A stretch of DNA of 9,665 nucleotides from NCBI GenBank assembly GCA_946623485.1, contig CAMORF010000055.1, forward strand, positions 1 through 9,665. The letters are read 5' to 3'. Every line of letters starts with the position of its first letter. Within the stretch, counting starts at the first letter, position 1. Under the pieces are notes generated by a model. That model worked only from the letters and a program-made list of their open reading frames with translations, searched no databases and was not told the origin of the DNA. The translations under genes were made by a program, and so were the position numbers. Shown in pieces: positions 6,534-9,665 of the stretch. The stretch comes from an uncultured Clostridia bacterium. Its GTDB lineage: Bacteria > Bacillota > Clostridia > Lachnospirales > Lachnospiraceae.

Positions 6534-7607
6534 ATGATGGAGAAAAGAAAGCTGAGAATTGGTGTGATTGGCTGCGGGGCGATCTCGGTGCGCAGGCATC
6601 TTCCGGAGTATGCAGGCCGCGCGGATGTCGAGATTGCTGCGATTTATAACAGGACAAGGGCAAAGGCGGAAGCGGTGGCGGAGCGTTACGGTGGCCGGGT
6701 CTGCGGCAGCGTGGAGGAACTGGTGTCTATGGACCTGGACGCGGTCAGTGTCTGTACGGCGAACACCGCCCATGCCCATGACAGCATCCTTGCGCTCCGT
6801 GCGGGAAAACATGTATTATGTGAAAAGCCGATGGATGTTACCATCGAAAATTGCGAGGCCATGGTCCGGGAGGCGGAGAAAGCAGGCAAGCTTCTGATGA
6901 TCGCTCAAAACCAGCGGTTTTCCTCCGCGCATGTGAAAGCCAGGGAACTGGTGGAACAGGGGGCGATCGGAAGGATCATATCCTTTGAGACAAAGTTCGG
7001 GCATTCGGGGCCGGAGCGCTGGACCGGAACCGAGGATACCTGGTTTTTCAGGAAATCGGCAGCGGGTATGGGAGCGTTGGCGGATCTTGGAATCCACAAG
7101 ACAGACCTGATTCATTACCTGACCGGGGAGGCGGTGACCAGCGTCTATGCACGTACTGCAACGCTGGACAAGCGGTATCCGGGAGGCGGCCTGATTGACG
7201 TGGAGGACAATGCCTGGTGCATCTATGCCATGGACAGCGGGATGACCGGAACCATGCACGTAAGCTGGACAGATTATGGGCAGGAATATAATTCATTTGT
7301 ACTTCATGGGACAAAGGGTTCGATCCGCTGCTATGACGACCGGGAATATTCCCTGATCCTGGAAACGGACGACGGCAAGACAGATTTTCTATCCACGGAG
7401 GGGATGCTTACGAACGCGGACCAGACCATTGGAACAGGAAAGGATCAGCATTCGGGTGTCATCGATGAATTTGTGGAATGTATCCAGGGTACGAGACCAT
7501 GCAGGTGCAGCGGCCGGGAAGCGCTGAAGGCAATGCGGGTGATCTTTGCCGCGCTGAGATCATCTGCGGATGGGAGGCTGGAACAAATCCCGGAAAATCG
7601 TGTGTGA
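6534..7607 (+). CDS. Gfo/Idh/MocA-family NAD(P)-dependent oxidoreductase
   Basis: Predicted cytoplasmic dehydrogenase acting on a sugar, inositol or related polyol; the substrate cannot be told from sequence. Residues 7-18 (LRIGVIGCGAIS) form the Rossmann strand and GxGxxS dinucleotide loop at 13-18. EKP at 97-99 carries the conserved lysine K98, and GMGALADLGIHKTDLIHYL includes D184 and H188, the conserved acid and histidine of this family's active site. At 357 residues it is of normal length and looks intact. ATG 6534 and ATG 6537 are both possible starts: AAGGAG (6523-6528) is 5 nt from the first and 8 nt from the second, so 6537 (MEKRKLRIG) has the better spacing. It is divergent from the trpB transcript. 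The next gene begins 75 nt after its stop, with an inverted repeat between. No transporter or sugar kinase is adjacent to hint at substrate. Confidence 0.93.
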   Translation: MMEKRKLRIGVIGCGAISVRRHLPEYAGRADVEIAAIYNRTRAKAEAVAERYGGRVCGSVEELVSMDLDAVSVCTANTAHAHDSILALRAGKHVLCEKPMDVTIENCEAMVREAEKAGKLLMIAQNQRFSSAHVKARELVEQGAIGRIISFETKFGHSGPERWTGTEDTWFFRKSAAGMGALADLGIHKTDLIHYLTGEAVTSVYARTATLDKRYPGGGLIDVEDNAWCIYAMDSGMTGTMHVSWTDYGQEYNSFVLHGTKGSIRCYDDREYSLILETDDGKTDFLSTEGMLTNADQTIGTGKDQHSGVIDEFVECIQGTRPCRCSGREALKAMRVIFAALRSSADGRLEQIPENRV

Positions 7608-7614
7608 GGAGCTG

Positions 7615-7658
7615 TAAACAAATGAACTGAGCAAAATGCTTCAGTAAATTGTTGTTTA
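7615..7658. repeat. Nested inverted repeat between oxidoreductase and 190-aa gene
   Basis: An outer TAAACAA/TTGTTTA pair (7615-7621 and 7652-7658) encloses an inner ACTGAGCA..TGC-T-TCAGT hairpin (7626-7645). No U-run follows, so it is unlikely to be a strong intrinsic terminator. It could act as an operator, an RNA processing or stability structure, or a weak terminator. Confidence 0.55.
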
Positions 7659-7682
7659 TAGATCCTGAGAGAGGAGAAAGCT

Positions 7683-8255
7683 ATGAAAACGGATGTAATC
7701 ACGATATCCAATGATGGATATGGAATGGAAGAGGCATTTTCCCAGGCAGAGAAAGTGGCAGAGTACAAGAAGCTGGCACCGAAGGCTGCGCTCCATCTAC
7801 GTTTGCTGACGGAAGAGATGCTTGGCATGATGCGTTCGATTACCGGGGAAAGAACCGGGCGGTTCTGGATCGAGGACCGGACCGGTACCTATGAGCTGCA
7901 TCTTCAGGTGGAAACACCGATGGATTATGATAAAAGGGAGAAACTGCTTGCGGCATCCAAAAGCGGGAAAAATGAAGCGGCCAAGGGGATCATGGGGAAG
8001 ATCCGTACTTTCTTTGACCCCATGGATTGGGTAAATGCGCCGGTTCCCGTGAATGTGGATGGCACGAATCCGGTTGCTACCTGGTCGATCAACTCTTACC
8101 GGAACATGGTGAAGCATAACCTGGATGAGAATATGGCAGGCGCTGCGGAGGCATGGGATGAGCTGGAGAAATCAGTCGTTTCGAATCTTGCGGATGATGT
8201 CAAAGTCAGCATCAATGGACGGAATGTGGAGATGGTCATTCTGAAACAGTTTTAA
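7683..8255 (+). CDS. 190-aa protein, possible degenerate GHKL/RsbW-like ATPase
   Basis: I do not assign a firm function. The 190-residue product has no signal peptide or TM segment and should be cytosolic. Its first third (MEEAFSQAEKVAEYKKLAPKAALHLRLLTEEMLGMMRSI, quoted here only in part as the core RLLTEEMLGMM at 40-50) resembles the helix with the N-box of RsbW/SpoIIAB-type ATPases, where EE..N binds Mg-ATP; here the Asn position is occupied by another residue. A beta-like WIEDRTGTYELHLQVET follows, then SKSGKNEAAKGIMGKI, and a C-terminal DDVKVSINGRNVEMVI strand pair resembling the family's end. No clear DxGxG ATP-lid motif is present. From memory, similar proteins occur in Lachnospiraceae as hypothetical or ATP-binding proteins. 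The start has AGAGGAG (7670-7676) 6 nt before ATG. It opens a run of three same-strand genes. Confidence 0.7.
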   Translation: MKTDVITISNDGYGMEEAFSQAEKVAEYKKLAPKAALHLRLLTEEMLGMMRSITGERTGRFWIEDRTGTYELHLQVETPMDYDKREKLLAASKSGKNEAAKGIMGKIRTFFDPMDWVNAPVPVNVDGTNPVATWSINSYRNMVKHNLDENMAGAAEAWDELEKSVVSNLADDVKVSINGRNVEMVILKQF

Positions 8256-8296
8256 TGTTCCGGCGCGGCAGCTAAAAACGTCTGGGAAAGAACGCT

Positions 8297-8416
8297 GACA
8301 GTGTCTACGGAAAGGGACGCTTGACAGTGTTTGCGGAAAAGGCCGCTGACAGTGTTTGCGGAAAAGGCCGCTGATATCGTTTACGGAAAAGAACTCTGAT
8401 ATCGTATTTAGAGATA
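8297..8416. repeat. About 25-bp tandem repeats upstream of the 154-aa gene
   Basis: Units start near 8297 (26 bp), 8323, 8348 and 8373 (25 bp each), with a partial unit from 8398 and a diverged half unit before 8297. Units 2 and 3 are identical 25-mers (GACAGTGTTTGCGG..CCGCT); the fourth changes GACAGTG to GATATCG. The array fills most of the gap between stop 8255 and ATG 8434. A TTGACA occurs at 8321-8326, but no -10 box stands at the right distance. The repeats hold an open frame from a TTG at 8356, which I do not accept as coding. Confidence 0.87.
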
Positions 8417-8433
8417 TAAAGAAGAGAGGAAAC

Positions 8434-8898
8434 ATGAACAAAGAGAACGAAAATGATACACTTAACCGGGAGAAGGAATATCAGGCCAGGAAGGAGGAGA
8501 CGAGCAGGGAACAGACAAAGCTCCTGAGCCAGATCCGCAAACGGCAGGATCGGGGACTTAAATTGTCCAAGGTGATTGCGGTTGCGGAATGCGGATTGTT
8601 GGGCGTACTGGTGGTTGTGTTTATCCTTCTGGTTCCGATGTTCCTGAAAACGGTACATCGTGTAGAAGAAACGATGGACGCGGTCGATGTGCTTGTGGAG
8701 CATGCTGAGACCTCCCTGACAGAGGTTACAGAATTGGCAAGGGATGCGGACAAGCTCGTAAACGAAAACTCGGAAGCCATCGCAGTTGCAATCGATAACT
8801 TTAATAAGGTGGATTTTGACAGTCTCAATCGTTCCATCTCAAACCTCGCCAAGATTATGGAACCGATCGTAGAGATCGTACAGATCCTGAAGAAATAA
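8434..8898 (+). CDS. 154-aa single-pass membrane protein with helical outer segment
   Basis: Function not recognised. From ATG 8434 the protein has a charged N-terminal helix rich in Glu, Arg and Lys (about residues 1-44), one strong TM helix (47-71, VIAVAECGLLG then VLVVVFILLVPMFL), and an outer segment of about 80 residues with heptad-like hydrophobic spacing (VEETMDAVDVLVEHAETSL, then NRSISNLAKIMEPIVEIV). Topology is inferred: N-terminus inside, helix outside. It resembles DUF948/YtxG-type envelope proteins in layout only. A longer frame reaching back to TTG 8356 overlaps the upstream tandem repeats and lacks a ribosome binding site, so I start at 8434, where AGAGAGGA (8423-8430) sits 3 nt upstream, rather tight. 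Its stop merges with a 49-bp repeat that carries the next gene's ribosome binding site, so the two are probably co-transcribed. Confidence 0.82.
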   Translation: MNKENENDTLNREKEYQARKEETSREQTKLLSQIRKRQDRGLKLSKVIAVAECGLLGVLVVVFILLVPMFLKTVHRVEETMDAVDVLVEHAETSLTEVTELARDADKLVNENSEAIAVAIDNFNKVDFDSLNRSISNLAKIMEPIVEIVQILKK

Positions 8899-8902
8899 GG
8901 AG

Positions 8903-9024
8903 CAGCGGGAACTGAAGGAACAGGAAGCGGCAGAGCAGAAGGAACAAGGGACAGCGGGAACTGAAGGAACAGGAAGCAGCAGAGCAGAAGGAACAAGGAG
9001 CAGCGGAATTGAAGGAATAAGGAG
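8903..9024. repeat. 49-bp tandem repeat carrying Shine-Dalgarno-like sequence
   Basis: Units start at 8903, 8952 and 9001 with CAGCGG; the first two are 46/49 identical and the third is a truncated copy. Each unit follows an AAGG(A/G)(G/A) sequence: AAGGAG before the first (at the end of the 154-aa gene), AAGGGA before the second and AAGGAG before the third. The final AAGGAG (9019-9024) is the ribosome binding site of the next gene. The period is not a multiple of three, so no single coding frame can run through all copies. The first copy reads EQRELKEQEAAEQKEQ in one frame, a Glu/Gln-rich helical sequence. Confidence 0.87.
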
Positions 9025-9033
9025 CTACAGAAT

Positions 9034-9665
9034 ATGAAGGTAGGAAAAAACCAGAAGAAAAAATGGATTACGGGATTCATGATGTCCTTGCTTTTGGCTG
9101 CTTTGGTCTGCCAGGGGGCAGCAGGTGCCGAAAGCAGCCAGACTTCAGGAGACGCCTCTCATTTGTATGCGAAGACCGATCGCGTAGAGGCAGCAGCTAC
9201 GAAGGCATCCAAGGAGAAGGAAGAAAAAGAGGAAAAAGAGGAAGCCGGAGGATGGCTGGATGACCTGCTGAAGCAAGCCTCCGGGCTTGTCAGGACTGTT
9301 GGAGATACCGTAGACAATGCAAAGAAGACGGTCACCGACGCTGTGGAGTCCTGGAAAAAGAAAGCTCAGAAGGCTGCCAGCGATGCCGCAGATGCAGTGG
9401 ATTCCTTGAAAAAGGGAGCGCAGATAACAGCCAGCGATGCCGCGGATGCAGTGGATTCCTTGAAAAAGGGAACTCAGAAAACAGCCAGCGATGCCGCGGA
9501 TGCAGTGGATTCCTTAAAAAAGGGAGCGCAGAAAACAGCCAGTGACGCCGCGGATGCAGTGGATTCCTTGAAAAAGGGAGCGCAGAAAACAGCCAGCGAT
9601 GCCGCGGATGCAGTGGATTCCTTGAAAAAGGGAGCGCAGAAAACAGCCAGTGACGCCGCGGATGC
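9034..9665 (+). CDS. Secreted protein with 18-residue amphipathic helical repeats (partial)
   Basis: The gene begins at ATG 9034, 9 nt after AAGGAG (9019-9024), and is still open at the window edge (about 210 codons seen). Residues 1-32 look like a Sec signal peptide: a basic start (KNQKKK), a hydrophobic core (FMMSLLLAALV) and AGA before the likely cut at 32/33. No lipobox is clear despite C26. A charged Lys/Glu stretch (about 58-71) leads to a WLDDLLKQASGLVRTVGD helix and then 18-residue repeats of the form ASDAADAVDSLKKGAQKT. The repeat has a stripe of A4, V8, L11 and A15 on one face, and charged residues on the other. Eighteen residues equal five alpha-helical turns, so each copy would face the same way. 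The family is not recognised; LEA- or apolipoprotein-like helices are the closest analogy. Probable role: envelope or surface binding, by inference only. Confidence 0.85.
   Translation, partial: MKVGKNQKKKWITGFMMSLLLAALVCQGAAGAESSQTSGDASHLYAKTDRVEAAATKASKEKEEKEEKEEAGGWLDDLLKQASGLVRTVGDTVDNAKKTVTDAVESWKKKAQKAASDAADAVDSLKKGAQITASDAADAVDSLKKGTQKTASDAADAVDSLKKGAQKTASDAADAVDSLKKGAQKTASDAADAVDSLKKGAQKTASDAAD
9322..9665 (+). repeat. 54-bp tandem coding repeats (18 residues each)
   Basis: Clear units start at 9376, 9430, 9484, 9538, 9592 and 9646, the last cut by the window end, after a diverged first copy at 9322 (KKTVTDAVESWKKKAQKA). Later units are nearly identical at the nucleotide level, while the earliest ones differ more. 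Units from 9484 onward alternate AGC-GAT and AGT-GAC for Ser-Asp, which suggests recent duplication of a 108-bp pair. The unbroken frame and mostly synonymous differences show that protein coding constrains them. Confidence 0.95.

Noticed and set aside
8356..8433. N-terminal extension of the 154-aa gene from TTG
   Set aside because: The extension is made of the 25-bp repeat, has no ribosome binding site, and a better ATG with a purine-rich site lies at 8434.
9063..9263. 66-codon ORF in another frame
   Set aside because: It overlaps the frame from 9034, which has a good ribosome binding site, a signal peptide and the in-frame 54-bp repeats.
9322..9665. CRISPR array
   Set aside because: The units are directly adjacent with no unique spacers and maintain an open reading frame.

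Overview
The window reads as a chromosomal segment from a Clostridia bacterium, most likely Lachnospiraceae-like. The grounds are moderate GC content, strong AGGAGG-type ribosome binding sites, a tryptophan-type T-box leader, and the protein families present (Cache-GGDEF, 5TM-LytS-type SpoIIE phosphatase, TrpB2). The taxon is inferred; no rRNA or marker gene is present.

Bases 265-4385 (+) hold a two-gene signalling unit: a membrane diguanylate cyclase with an extracytoplasmic Cache-like sensor, then a large membrane PP2C/SpoIIE phosphatase with a LytS-type 5TM module, an extracytoplasmic domain and a HAMP segment. A bidirectional hairpin terminator at 4438-4477 separates it from the convergent TrpB2-type tryptophan synthase beta gene (4495-5871, -). 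That gene is preceded by a well-supported T-box leader with a UGG (Trp) specifier, a UGGC discriminator match, an intrinsic terminator and a consensus promoter at 6295-6324.

The region between the divergent trpB leader and the next gene carries a five-unit 15-bp tandem array and a 10-bp inverted repeat. Next come a Gfo/Idh/MocA-family oxidoreductase (6534-7607, +), then a run of three codirectional genes: a 190-aa conserved-looking protein that may be a degenerate GHKL (RsbW-like) ATPase, a 154-aa single-pass membrane protein with a helical outer segment, and a secreted protein built of 18-residue amphipathic helical repeats that runs off the window end. This last gene starts at 9034.

A recurring theme is tandem duplication with unrelated periods: 57 bp inside the phosphatase, 25 bp in the T-box leader, 15 bp in the divergent intergenic region, 25 bp and 49 bp between the last genes, and 54 bp inside the final gene. 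The most novel-looking part is 7683-9665, a possible envelope system without a recognised function.
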